64,000 bases of DNA from the NCBI GenBank assembly GCA_002746535.1, contig NVWA01000013.1, forward strand, positions 1 through 64,000, read 5' to 3'. This DNA is from Planctomycetota bacterium (GTDB lineage: Bacteria > Planctomycetota > GCA-2746535). Positions 1 through 13,600 of the stretch are shown here, piece after piece (the first letter of the stretch is position 1; every line of letters begins with the position of its first letter). Both the position numbers and the translations under genes were made by a program. The notes under the pieces were generated by a model that was given only the letters and a program-made list of their open reading frames with translations, was not told the origin of the DNA and ran no database searches.

Positions 1-1689
1 ATCGCTTGTATCATTTAAGTCGGCTGTACCTGGTATGGTTAATACCAAATTATTATTGGCTGTATCAGTTGCTGTGCCAGTTAAAATGACTGGGCTATTA
101 GCTGTCAAGTCAGCACTAACATTTCCAGCAACAACCGTGTAAACGGCTTGAGCACTTGTGCCTGTAAAGGCGGTCAGAACAATCGAACCGCCACTATCTA
201 AGTTCACACCTATAGTGCCATCTAAAGTTATTGATTCACTAAAGTGAACTCTTACATTAATAGTATCGCCAACACCATAAGTACTGTCTGGTGTATCTGA
301 AGTTACTTTTGAAATGATTGGAGCATTACCATCGATCACTAAAGCACTTGTATCATTTAAGTCGGCTGTAGCTGGAACAGTTAAGACCAGGTTATTATTG
401 GCAGTATCTGTGGCTGTACCTGTTAAGATGACTGGGCTACTAGCCGTTAGGTCAGAAGAATTTTCACCAGCACCAACTGTATAAATTGCTTGGGCACTTG
501 TACCAGTAAAGGCGGTTAATACAATCGAACCACCACTATCTAAGTTAACACCAATTGTTCCTGTTAAGGTAATTGATTCACTAAAATGAACTCTTACATT
601 AATTGTATCACCGACACCATAAATACTATCTGGCGTATCTGAAGTTACTTTTGAAATGATCGGAACAGTACCATCGATCACAAGTGCACTTGTATCATTT
701 AAGTCAGCTGTAGCTGGTACCGTTAAGACTAAATTATTATTACCAGTATCTGTAGCCGTACCAGTTAATATCACCGGACTCAATGCTGTTAAGTCTGCAC
801 TATTTTCGCCGGCACCAACCGTGTAAACGGCTTGAGCACTTGTGCCGGTAAAAGCTGTTAAAACAATCGAACCACCACTATCCAAGTTAACACCTATAGT
901 TCCTGTTAAGGTAATTGATTCACTAAAGTGAACTCTTACATTAATAGTATCACCAACACCATAAATACTATCTGGCGTATCTGAAGTTACTTTTGAAATA
1001 ATCGGTATAGCCCCATCAATAACAATATCACTTGTATCATTTAAGTCAGCCCCACTTGGAACAGTTAAAACTAAATTATTGTTGGCAGTATCTGTGGCTG
1101 TGCCGGTTAAGATCACAGGACTATTGGCTGTCAAATCAGCACTATTTTGGCCGGCACCAACTGTGTAAACGGCTTGAGCACTTGTACCAGTAAACCCAGT
1201 TAAAACAATCGAACCACCACTATCTAGGTTAACACCGATAGTTCCTGTTAAGGTAATTGATTCACTAAAATGAACTCTTACATTAATTGTATCCCCGACA
1301 CCATAAAGACTATCAGGGGTATCAGAAGTAACGCCTGTAATTGTTGGCACGATACCGTCAATGATAATATTACTACCAGCACCAATATTTATTGCCGGCA
1401 AAGCTATTACTAGTGGCTGAACATTACTATTTGTTGCCGTGCCGGTCAAAACAACACCAATTGAATCTAAGTCTAGACTAGACTCACCAGCAAGCACCGT
1501 ATAAGTTCCTTGAGCATTTGTTGCATTGTTAAATGCAGTAAAGATAACTTCCGAACCCGTATCTAAAGTAACACCCATTGTGCCCACCATTGTTATGGCA
1601 ACCGAGAAATGTAATGTAACGTTAACCGTGTCACCAACTTTATAATAGCCATCATTTGATGAAGAGGTGATCGAAGTAATTGTTGGCAA
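1..1689 (-). repeat. Tandem Ig-like domains, 342 bp (114 aa) period
   Basis: The motif for N-D-T-S recurs at 5, 347, 689 and 1031, an exact 342 bp spacing. Copies begin near 1347, 1005, 663 and 321; the last is cut by the window edge. A more diverged copy at 1689-1348 precedes them. Each contains YGVGDTINVRVHFSESI, G-V-N-L-D-S-G-G, Q-A-V-Y-T-V-x-A-G and S-A-D-L, the pattern of bacterial Ig-like domains of the YkaGdtI...vtFse..v / yTV..Gd.s.DL type. Copies are nearly identical in DNA, so they look recently amplified, and the array probably continues past base 1. Such domains usually act as stalk spacers. Confidence 0.85.
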
Positions 1690-4600
1690 TTGAATCAAAC
1701 CAAACCAGTTTAGATTATTGCCAAAGTCTAATGAGCCAACGGCTGAAACAACCGTACCGCTACTAGCGTCACTATATTTCACACTGACATTATCAGTTAA
1801 GGCTGAAGTACCATCAAGAGTCAAATACCAATCCGAGGATGCATCTCCAACACTTCTCAAGATTGCCCGAGAACCTGCGGTACCACTGGCACTTAACGTA
1901 CCACCAGTATTGATAGAAACAGTTCCGCCAACTGTGAATTCGTGGGTTTTGCTAGCACCAAAAGTAAGGTTATAAAAAGATTCCGACAAGTTGTTAACAA
2001 CAGCCGTTACGGCAGAGTCATAATAAGTAACCGTCGAGTTGGTGGCACTTAATGTAAATGCACCTGATAAAGTTAAGGTCTCATTTCCTTTTAAAGATAA
2101 GCCATCGAATATTGTTAAATTATTACTTAATAAATCAAATCCAGCGAGGTCTAATATCCCATCAACTACAACCACATCTTGGCCGCCTGCATCCCAATCC
2201 GCCAATGAAGCAAGGGTTAAAGACCCAGAGGATTTATCAATTGTGATATCGCCAGTAGGTCCAGCACCTGTAATATCATTATAAACCTGATTATTGGTAC
2301 CTGTAAACATAGTTGTAGCAGTTCCAGCATCACCACCATTAACAGTCATGTTGCCTTCTAATCGCCAATCGCCTTCTATGCCACCATTTGTCATTAGCAA
2401 ATCACCTTTAACCGTCAAGGCATCACCAGAAAATACAGTCGCTTTATTACTACCTGTACCTATCACCACGGTCACGTTATTTAAAGATTGTGTACCCTTA
2501 ATCGTCATCGTATCTCTGATACGAAACAAACTTGTACCGGCATCTAACGTTCCAGCAGTTAAGGTCCAATCATTGCCCGTTGAAATCGTCCCGACTAGCG
2601 TTAAGGTGCCACCACTCTTATTGATCTCTACTACTGGCAACGCATGATTAATAGTTCCTATCAGCGACTGGGCAAGCCCTCCATCAAAAACAATTAAAGC
2701 AGAGCCACCATCAAAGGATTGCGCTCCATCATCTGCAATCACATTACCTTGGGCTAAAACGGATCCTGAGCCAGGTATGGTTGTTTGATTAAGTATCCCA
2801 TTGATCAATGATAATGTACCCACAACTGTTATGGTCTGACTATCGGCAATGACCAAGACATCACTACTATTGCCTAAAGTAATCCTAAAATTATTAAATA
2901 TTGGGCTACCAGTAATGGTATTAGTCGTCTGCGTACTACCATATTGAACAGTTCCACTATTGGCAACAAATGTGCCGCCAGTTACGTTGAAGACATCTCT
3001 AGTCACGATAAACAAACCTGCCGTAGAAACAAAGGTACCGCCACTAATGGCAAATGTACCATTCACTGTGATAGCGCCATTGGTTCCTGATCCTTCAAAC
3101 CAACCGCCATCTTGCAACCAACCGCTAGCCCTAACAGTAATTGTATTTGCATTTTGACTAATCGTACCGTTATAGCTAGATTGGATATCAATCCCTAATA
3201 CATCAACACCGGCATTGATATTACAATCCAAAGATGAATTCACATTAAAGATCGCAACATCACCATTGCCAGGAACCGCACCACCTTGCCAGTTAGCACC
3301 GGTATTCCAATCGCCGGTGCCACCTAACCAAGTAAAGTCGACCAATAATCCAAACCAATTCGTATTATTGCCACCATCCAAAGATCCTACAGCAGAAACG
3401 ATCGTGCCGCTACTAGCATTACTATATTTAACATCAACATTATCAGTTAATCCCGAAGTGCCATTTAATGTCAAGTTCCATTCAGCAGAAGCATCATCAA
3501 CACTTCGTAAAATTGCCCGAGAGCCTGAAGTTCCACTGGCACTTAAAGTACCGCCCGTATTAATAGTAATTGTACCGCCAACCGTAAACTCATGTGTTTT
3601 ACTGGCACCAAGAATTAAGTTATAATAAGTAGTCGCTAGGTTATTAACAACGGCTGTATTGCCACTATCGTAATATGTCACTGTTGAACTGGTTGAAGCT
3701 AAAGTAAAATTAGCATTCACATTAGCGCTAGTTGTGGCACTGTTGACTGTAATTGTTTCTGAGCCTTTTAATCTTAGACCATCAAAAATAGTAAATGTAT
3801 CATCAACAGTCAAATCAAAACCCGCTAGATCTAAAGTACCAGAAAGAATTGTGGCATCTGCATTGGCCACATTCACCAAGAAATTACTGGCAAGACTTAC
3901 TGTACCAGAAGATTTATTAACTAGAAGATGAGCATTAAAATTACCGCCTGTTCTCGTTAACGATTGAGAATTAGTACCTGCCATGGTCAAAGTCAATGAG
4001 TTATTACCAAAGTTAATAGTCCCATTAGTTTGTGCAATTGAATAATCACCCTCAAGGTAAATCGTTCTTGCACCCGAAGGTAAAATACTAGTAGCAGAGT
4101 TATCAGCATTATCAACCGTCAGGTTACCCGTGATCGTCATATCGTCGATTAATGTTATGACTCTTACACCCGACTCACCTAATCTATAAAAATCAACATC
4201 ACCAAAAGAGGTGCCATTTGTGGTAATACTTGAGTCTGCATAATCTAATCTAAAAATGACTTTATTGCCATTATGATCGAATGCACCTGCATTTAAAGTA
4301 ACATCACCACCAAAACTAAAATCGGTCAACAACTGTAGAGTCCCTGCTGTCGTCATTGTTAAATTAGCTTTAAACTGGCTATCAGCAACACCTCCCGTTC
4401 TCGAGAAGGTTTGAACACCACCACCATTGACCAAAACCGTCAAATTGGCATTACCAAATTTTAATGTAGCAGCATTACTTGTCTCAGCTATAGAGAGATT
4501 CCCTTTCAAGGTAATGACTCTTGAGCCAGAAGGGACTATCGTATAATTACTGGGATCAGTCTTATCAATTCTTACATTGCCTGAAATCGTAAAGTCATCT

Positions 4601-7600
4601 ACAATCGTCAAGATACTAGAACTACCATCTACTTTTATAAAATCAACATCATCAAAAGTAATGCCATTTGTTGTGACAGAAGCATCAATGTTGGAAGCAA
4701 AATTAATGATGTTGCCATTTTGATCAAAAATCCCTGTAGTTCTAGTCCAAGAACCACCAAAATCAAAATCAGTTATAAGCTTAACTGTTCCAGTTGTATT
4801 AATATCCAGTGAGGCATTAAAAAAACCACCGGTATAACTAAGAGTTTGGGTACCCGTATCTGTCATTAGTATTGTTAAATTCGCATTACCAATAGTAAAA
4901 GGATTTGAACCATTAGTTTTTGCAACAGAAAGATTTCCATTAAGAGTGATCAACCTAGTACCAGAAGGTGTTATGGTAAAAGTAGAACCATCAGGTTTAT
5001 CAAAAGCTAGATTCCCTAGAACAGTAAAATCATCCGCAAGGATTACCGTAGCAGTAGACCCAGTACCTTTAACGATCGCAACATGGTTAAAACTCGCACC
5101 ATTAGTTGTAATTGTTTGACTGCCAACATTCCCCCAATGGACACCACCGCTATTATGATTGAAGGTACCACCTGTAATAATGAAGGTAGCATTGGCACTA
5201 AAAGTAGCACTTGTACTGGTAAAGATACCACCGGATAAACTGAAGGTTGCATTAGTGGTTATCGCAACAGAACCACCGGCAAAACCACCACCATCTTGTA
5301 TCCAATGACTGGCACCTACGGTAATCGTATTGGCATTTTGACTAATGGTACCAACATAAGTTGCCCGAATATCAACCCCTGCTACATCAACAACTGCATC
5401 AATATTACAATCCATACCAGAAGTTTCACTAAAGATAGCGATATCACCATTACCAGGAACCGCACCACCTATCCAGTTCGCACCGGTATTCCAATCGCCG
5501 GTACCACCTAACCATGTGAAATCGACGCCTAGCCCAAACCAGTTTTGATTGTTGCCACTATCATAAGAACCTACCGCCGAGACAATTGTCCCGCTATTGG
5601 CATTACTATATTTCACATTCACATTATCAGTTAAGCCAGAAGTACCATTTAATGTTAAATACCAATCGGAAGAAGCATCACCGACACTTCTTAGAACGGC
5701 TCGAGAACCTGAAGTTCCACTGGCACTTAATGTACCGCCGGTGTTAATCGTGATCGTACCACCAACCGTAAACTCGTGATTTTTACTGGCCCCGAAAGTA
5801 AGGTTATAAAATGTTTCGGCTAAATTATTAACTATGGCTGTATTACCACCATCATAATAGGTAACGGTTGAACTTGTTGCCGCTAAAAAGAAATTTGAAT
5901 TTAAATCCGCATTATCAGTTGTTCCATTAACTGTAATTGTTTCAGACCCTTTTAGAGTCAAACCATCGAATACAGTAAACAAATCAGCAACAGTAAAATC
6001 AAAACCGGCTAAATCCAACGTACCATCTAGGATAGTTAAATCTTGACCTGCCCCATCTAAGTTAAAGTTTGCTGCCAGTGAAACGGTCCCACTCGCTTTG
6101 TTTATTGTAAAGGCACCGTCCGAAACTTTCATCCCAGTACCACTGATTGTTTGCGCGCCGGCACCATTAAGAGTTATCTGTGTACTACCACCGACAGCAG
6201 CATCATTTAAGGTAAGATTGCCACCGATAAACAGTGTAAACCCATTTGCATTTCGAAGATCTGTGATTAATAAATCACCTGCAAAAGTAGCATTACTATT
6301 AAAAGTTATATCACTATTACTTGTTTTATTGGTCGTTAAGTCACCAAGGATCATGCCATCAATATCAAGAATGTGAGGGTAAGTTCCTGAAAGATTTATA
6401 TTGAAGCTTGTCCCAACAACGGTTCCAGAAGTATACTTGATTTCTGAATTGTATCCTGATGATGATGCAACTGTAAAATCATCTTGAAGCGTAACTGTTC
6501 CACCAGTTGATTCAACAATCAGTGTTGAAAAGGAACCACCTCCTGTGGTTGACTGAAATAATTGATCTGCTGAGCCGATCAATTTTATTCCAGCTGAACC
6601 TTGAAAATCAGTTACTTGTATATCAACATCACCTTTGACCTCGACATCATTCGTAGAGAATGTTTTACAATCAAGAATAACAAGATCATTATCAACAGTA
6701 CAAACATCTGTAAAATCAACACCCCCATTACTACCTCTATTGATAGTAAAATTGTAAAGGGTATTTGAACCCATTTTGAATGTTGAAACTACATTGGATT
6801 CTGGTCTGACTGTACTTGTCTGTGGAGTGAATGTCCCTTGGGAAACATCCCAGGCTCCCGTAATTATAATTGTTCCACTACCGGCAAGCCAAATACCACC
6901 ACTTTGAGTTGCGTTACCTGTGATAGTCATTGTACTTCCCGAGCCAATAAAACCGCCTCCAGACTGTAACCAATTGCTTGCACCTACTGCAATGATATTA
7001 GCATTTTGGCTGATAGTACCATTATAGCTAGCTTGAATATCAATCCCTAATACATCAACGGCAGCATCAATATTACAATCCATAGATGAATTTACATTAA
7101 AGATCGCGACATCACCATTACCTGGCACAGCCCCACCTTGCCAGTTAGCACCGGTATTCCAATCGCCGGTACCACCTAACCATGTAAAATCAACCAATAA
7201 ACCAAACCAGTTTTGGTTATTACCTCTATCGTAAGAACCAACCGCGGAAACAATTGTACCGCTATTGGCATTACTGTATTTCACATCCACATTACTCGTT
7301 AAAGCAGAAGTACCATTCAATGTTAAATACCAATCCGAAGCAACATCACCAACACTTCTCAAGACTGCCCGAGAACCTGAAGTTCCACTGGCACTTAATG
7401 TACCGCCGGTGTTAATGGTAATCGTACCACCAACCGTAAACTCATGGACTTTACTAGCACCGAATGTTAAGTTATAGAACGTTGTCGCTAAGTTATTAAC
7501 GACGGCTGTATTGCCACTATCATAATAAGTCACTGTTGAGCTTGTTGAAGCTAACGTAAAGTTCGCATTCACATTAGCGCTCGTTGTTGCGCTGTTAACC

Positions 7601-10600
7601 GTAATCGTTTCAGAGCCTTTTAATCTTAAGCCATCAAATATAGTGAAGGTATCGTCAACTGTTAAATCAAAGCCAGCTAAATCAAGTGTACCAGAATAAA
7701 CAGTTGCATCTGCATTGGTTTGATTCACCAAAAAGTTGCTGGCAAGAGTTATTGTACCTGAAGATTTATTTATAGTAAGGTGAGCATTAAAACTACCACC
7801 AGTACGAGTTAACGTTTGCGCATTTGACCCTGATGCATTCAAGGTCATAGAACCATTACCAAAAACCGGATTGCCACTACCTGTTTTAGCGATTAAAAAG
7901 TTACCTTCTACACTAATAACTCTAGTGCCTGAAGGCAATATGTCAAACGATGAGTTGTCGGTATTATCAACAGTAAGATTTCCCGCAACGGTAAAATCAT
8001 CTGCTATAGTTAAATCTGTACCACCACCTACTACTTTTATAAAATCAACATCACCATTAAATGTAATGCCATTTGTTGTAAGAGTCGAGTTTATAAATGA
8101 AGAGAAAATGGCTGTATTACTATTGATGTCAAAAGTTCCTGCTGTTCTTGTCCAACTGCCACCAAAAGTGAAATCAGTTAATAATTGAACTGTGCCTGCT
8201 GTATTTATATTTACTGTCGCATTGAAAAAAGTTAACCCTGTTTCAGTGAGTGTTTGAGTTCCACCACCATTCATAAGTATGGTTAAATTTGTAGTACCAA
8301 ATTCAATTGCTGCATTTGTTCGTGCAATGGAAAGGTTTCCTTTTAGCGTGATGATTCTCGTACCTGAAGGGAATACGTCGAATCCAGAGTTATCTTGGTT
8401 GTCTATAGAGATATTCCCCAATACGGTAAAATCATCTGCAAGCGTAACTGCTGCTCCACCACCTCCTATTTTTAAAAAGGAAATATCATTAAAGCTAACA
8501 CCATTGGTTGTAATTGTTTGGGTTCCAATATAGCCCCAACTAACGCCTCCACTATTGTGATTAAAGGTACCACCTGAAATTGTAAAGGCTGCATTGGCAC
8601 TAAAAGTTCCGCTTGTACTGGTGAATATTCCTGCTGACAATAAGAATGCCCCATCGGTAGTAATCGCAACTGAACCACCGGCAAAACCACCACCGGCTTG
8701 AATCCAATCACTAGCTCCGACTGTAATCGTATTCGCATTTTGACTAATCGTACCGGTATAAGATGGACGAATATCCATCCCTAAAACATCAACCACGGCA
8801 TTGATATTACAATCTAAGACCGATTGATGAGAAAAGATAGCCACATCAGAATTACCAGGTACAGCTCCACCTTGCCAGTTGCCACCGGTATTCCAATCGC
8901 CGGTACCACCTAACCATGTGAAATCTGGAGGTGTCAAACCAAACCAGTTGGTATTATAGCCACTATCAAGGGAGCCCACTGCACCAACCGTAGTGCCAGA
9001 ACTAGCATTACTATATTTAACATCAACTTTATCGACTAAGGCAGAAGTACCATTAAGAGTCAAATACCATTCAGTCGAAGCATCACCAACCGTTCTCAAT
9101 ATGGAGCGTGAACCACTCGTAGCATTAGAAGTTAAAACGCCATTGGCATTAACCGTTATCGTACCACCGGCAGTGAACTCGTGAGTTTTGCCAGCTCCAA
9201 AAGTTAAGTTATAAAATGTTTCGGCATAAGTATTAACAAGGGCAGTATTACCGGAATCATAAAAGACGACTGTTGAATTAGTACCACTCAAAGTAAAGCT
9301 CGCATTATTATCAGCATTATTGGTAGAACTATTAACCGTGAGAACTTCATTACCTTTAAGCATCAACGTATCATGAACATTCAGAGAAGTAGAAGCTGTC
9401 AAAGCAAAACCAGCCAGATCAAGAGCCCCAGTATGTACTTCTACATTACTGAAGCTAGTATCTTGTGCTAAGGATATAGTCGCACCAGCTGTTAATTTAA
9501 TATTGGTTAAAACATTTGAAAAGTCATGAGCTGCAGCACCGGTTGTTATCGTTATGGCACCAGCACCATCAAATTGTAAGACACCTGTATTATCACCTTC
9601 GAAGAAATCTGTTGTATCACTGCCCGCCGAATAGTTTCCCGCCAAATGAATGGCTCCTCCATTTTGCAATCGAGCTGTTTTTGTACAAATGGTACTAATG
9701 ATAAAATCACCAGCAAGATCCATGAGACCGGCATCGATATCAAGGGCATAAGAAGTCGTACCTTTAACATCACCCATTATTAAATCACCACCAACTGTAA
9801 AGGTCGAATTTCCAATGATGAATCCAAAACCACGATTGTTGTTATTTTGAACATCACCAGTTACATTCAAATCAAAATTATTGAATAAAAGTTCTCTTGT
9901 ACCACTGTAGGATTGACCTTCGCCAAGTAACAATTTACCACTAACAGTGATATTACCTTGAAGTTCAATATTTCTGGTGCCACCAGATGTATTAGAGTAA
10001 AATTGAAACGTACCATTGGTGGCGGTTAAGATACATGGATTCCACTTAAAGGTCGTCGCATTATTAAAGAAACACGGTAAAAAGACCGCACCACCTAACA
10101 ACTCAATCTCTGCCGTCGAATGTACATTAAAATTAGTGCCATTCACACCAGACATCACACCAAGATCGCCATTGCCAGTTAATGTTAACTTAGATCCACT
10201 GCCCATGAAAAATTGATCGTTGACATAAATTTCATTATTCGCCGTAATGCCGGTGATATTTAAAGTCGCATTGGTCGCAATAGAAAATCGATAAAAATCT
10301 TGGTCGGCACTATTGACACTAGCAAAGGTTGCATTGGTACCGGTAAAAATAAAATGAGATGTTTCATAATCAATTAGATCAGCTTTTGTGTGTGAAAATC
10401 CTTCCGTTATTGAAACAATACCAGCACCTGCTTTAAAGTCTAAAGCAGTCAATGATGAGGCGAGACTTAAAGTGGCTCCAATGGTTAGATCAAAATCATT
10501 ACAATCAAAGATACCATTGATTTGATCAAAATTATTCGCGACTGTCAAACTATCTAAGAGATTAAAGGTACCACCAACTCCATCAATTTCAAAATCATAA

Positions 10601-13600
10601 AATGATTGAGCCGATGAAGTTACTGTGATTGTTCCACTGGTAGCTTTCAGTGTAATCTTACCACTATTGTGTGCAAAGGTTACGCCTGCGTCTATCAAGA
10701 AGGCTGAACCGTAAACAGTTAACGTATCAGAAGTATTGGTAAAAATACCGGCAGAAAGACTAAAGGATCCATTGATCGTCATGGCTACCGAGCCACCAAC
10801 AAAGCCGCCACTAGCTTGTATCCAATTGCTAGCACCTACTGTAATCGTGTTGGCATTTTGACTAATAGTACCAGTATAGGTAGATTGAATGTCGATTCCC
10901 AAGACATCAACGGCGGCATCAATATTACAATTCATGACGGAAACAATACTGAAGATAGCCACATCGGCTGTGCCTGGTACAGTTCCCCCTACCCAGTTAG
11001 CACCGGTATTCCAATCGCCGGTACCTCCTAACCAAGTAAAGTCGACACCTAGTCCAAACCAGTTTTGGTTATTACCTCTATCATAAGAACCAACCGCCGA
11101 AACAATCGTACCGCTATTGGCATTACTATATTTGACATCGACATTATCAGTTAAACCAGACGTACCATTCAATGTTAAGTACCAATCAGAGGAAGCATCA
11201 CCAACACTTCTTAAGACTGATCGTGATGCAGATGTACCATCAGAACTTAATGTACCGCCAGTATTAATCGTGATCGTACCACCAACAGTAAACTCATGAG
11301 TTTTGCTGGCTCCGAAAGTTAGGTTATAGAATAAATTTGAAAGGTTATTAACAAGGGCTGTATTGCCACTATCATAATAAGTCACTGTTGAACTGGTTGA
11401 AGCTAGAGTAAAGTTTGCATTAACATTGGCACTTGTTGTGGCGCTGTTAACCGTAATTATTTCAGAGCCTTTTAAAGTCAAACCATCAAATACGGTAAAT
11501 GTATCAATTACCGTTATATTAAAACCAGCTAAATCTAAGGTACCATCTAGTATTATTAAATCCTGACCAGCGACATTCATGGCCAGCGTACTTGCTAGGG
11601 TTACAGTCCCGCTTGTTTTATTAATGGTGACATTTCCGCCATTAGTCTTATCTCCATTTTGTGTGATGGATTGATCACTGGTGCCTGTCAACATAAAGTT
11701 TGCTGTACCGCCATCAAAGGTTGATTCGAAAATAATATCGCCACGAACCTCCCATTCACCAACGATTTTTTCTTCTTGAAGTGTCAAATTATTTTCAATG
11801 ATTAGCGAATCGCCACTAGCCACCGTTAACAAGTGTCGATTTCCACATTGATTACCAGCATGATCCACTAAAACGTCATACAGATTCAAGCTTGTTGGCA
11901 AATCAATTGTTATGGTCATAGGACTACATTGATTGCCTAATTTGGGATGAAAATTAACTAAGCCATTGTTGTGATTAAATGTAGTGCCCGGCGTAACCGT
12001 GAAAAGGGTAAAATCTGAAGTTATATTTCTCGTCCAAATTTTCAATGTTTGAGGAGCCGTGAAAACCCCTTGTGTTAATATAAAATTATCTATTGAAATC
12101 GTTGTTGTGCCGCCATTGGCGACAACAGAACCGCCCGTTTTATTAATGGTGAGACCTGCCGTTCGACCCGTATCACAAGTGATCGATTGCGTCGCATTGC
12201 CGGTTAAGATAATATTCGTATAGCCGCCAGCTGCGTCATTACCAACAATAAGGTCGCCTCTTAATTCTATCGTACCGGCACCAGCAATCACTTCATCTTC
12301 ATGATTCAAGGTGCCTTCAATAACTAACACACCACCTGTATCAACACCAAAAATATGCCTACTATTACAACCGGTGGCAAGATCTAAGGTTAAATTATTA
12401 AGCGTTAAAGTTGCGCTTAAACTCATCAAATAAGTTTGGGCCGTACAAATATTGGTAACATTAAGATCAACATCAATGGTTCCATTGTTATGATTAAATG
12501 TACCACCCGTAGTAAAAAAGATTGTTTTGCCCGACGGTACGGTTCCACCTAAAGTAAATAGACCGGATGTACTAGTAAAAATCCCAGCACTTTGAGTAAA
12601 ATCTCCATTCAAATCAAAGGTATTCGAACCACCGGAAAAAATACCACCAGAAAGACTAAAGGTTCCATTAATCGTAATCGCATCACCAGCAATAAATCCA
12701 CCGCTGGCTTGCAACCAGCTACCAACACCTACAGTAATCGCATTTGCATTTTGACTTATTGTTCCGGTATAGGTTGATCGAATATCCAGCCCTAGCACAT
12801 TAACCACAGCATCAACATTACAATCAAGCGCTGACTGATCGTTAAATATGGCAATATCGGTACCGCCTGGAACAGCACCACCAGCCCAGTTGGAGCCCGT
12901 ATTCCAATCGCCAGTACCACCTAACCAAGTAAAGTCTTCGACCAAACCAAACCAGTTTTGATTATTAAGGGAATCTTTTGAACCAACCGCTGAAACAACT
13001 GTACCACTGTTGGCATTACTATATTTCACATCGACATTATCAGTTAAACCAGAGGTACCATTCAAAGTTAAGTACCAATCAGAAGAAGCATCACCAACGC
13101 TTCTTAAAATCGAACGAGTTCCTGATGTGCCGTCTGAACCAAGCGTACCACCAGTATTAATGGTAATCGTACCACCAACAGTAAACTCATGTGTTTTGCT
13201 AGCGCCGAAAGTCAGGTTATAAAAAGTTTCGGCTAAATTATTAACCACGGCTGTATTGCCACTATCATAATATGTCACGGTTGAACTTGTAGCCGCTAAA
13301 AAGAAATCGGCATTTAAATCGGCATTGTCTGTTGCGCCATTAACCGTAATCGTCTCTGAGCCTTTTAAAGTCAAGCCATCAAAGACTGTAAATGTATCAT
13401 TCACGATAAGATTAAAACCAGCTAAATCAAGAGTACCATCTAAGATAGTTAAGCTTTGATTACTGGCGTTCCAAGTAGCGGTTGAAGCTAAGGTTAAAGT
13501 ACCGGATGATTTATTAATCGTGATATCCCCATCAAGAACGTTACCACCTTGATCGGTATAGGTTTGATTATTAGTACCACTAAAAGTCAAATTAGCAGGA

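Noticed and set aside
1..1370. Regular repeat spacing that could suggest a CRISPR array
   Set aside because: The 342 bp units are wholly coding and encode Ig-like domains, with no short repeat-spacer structure.
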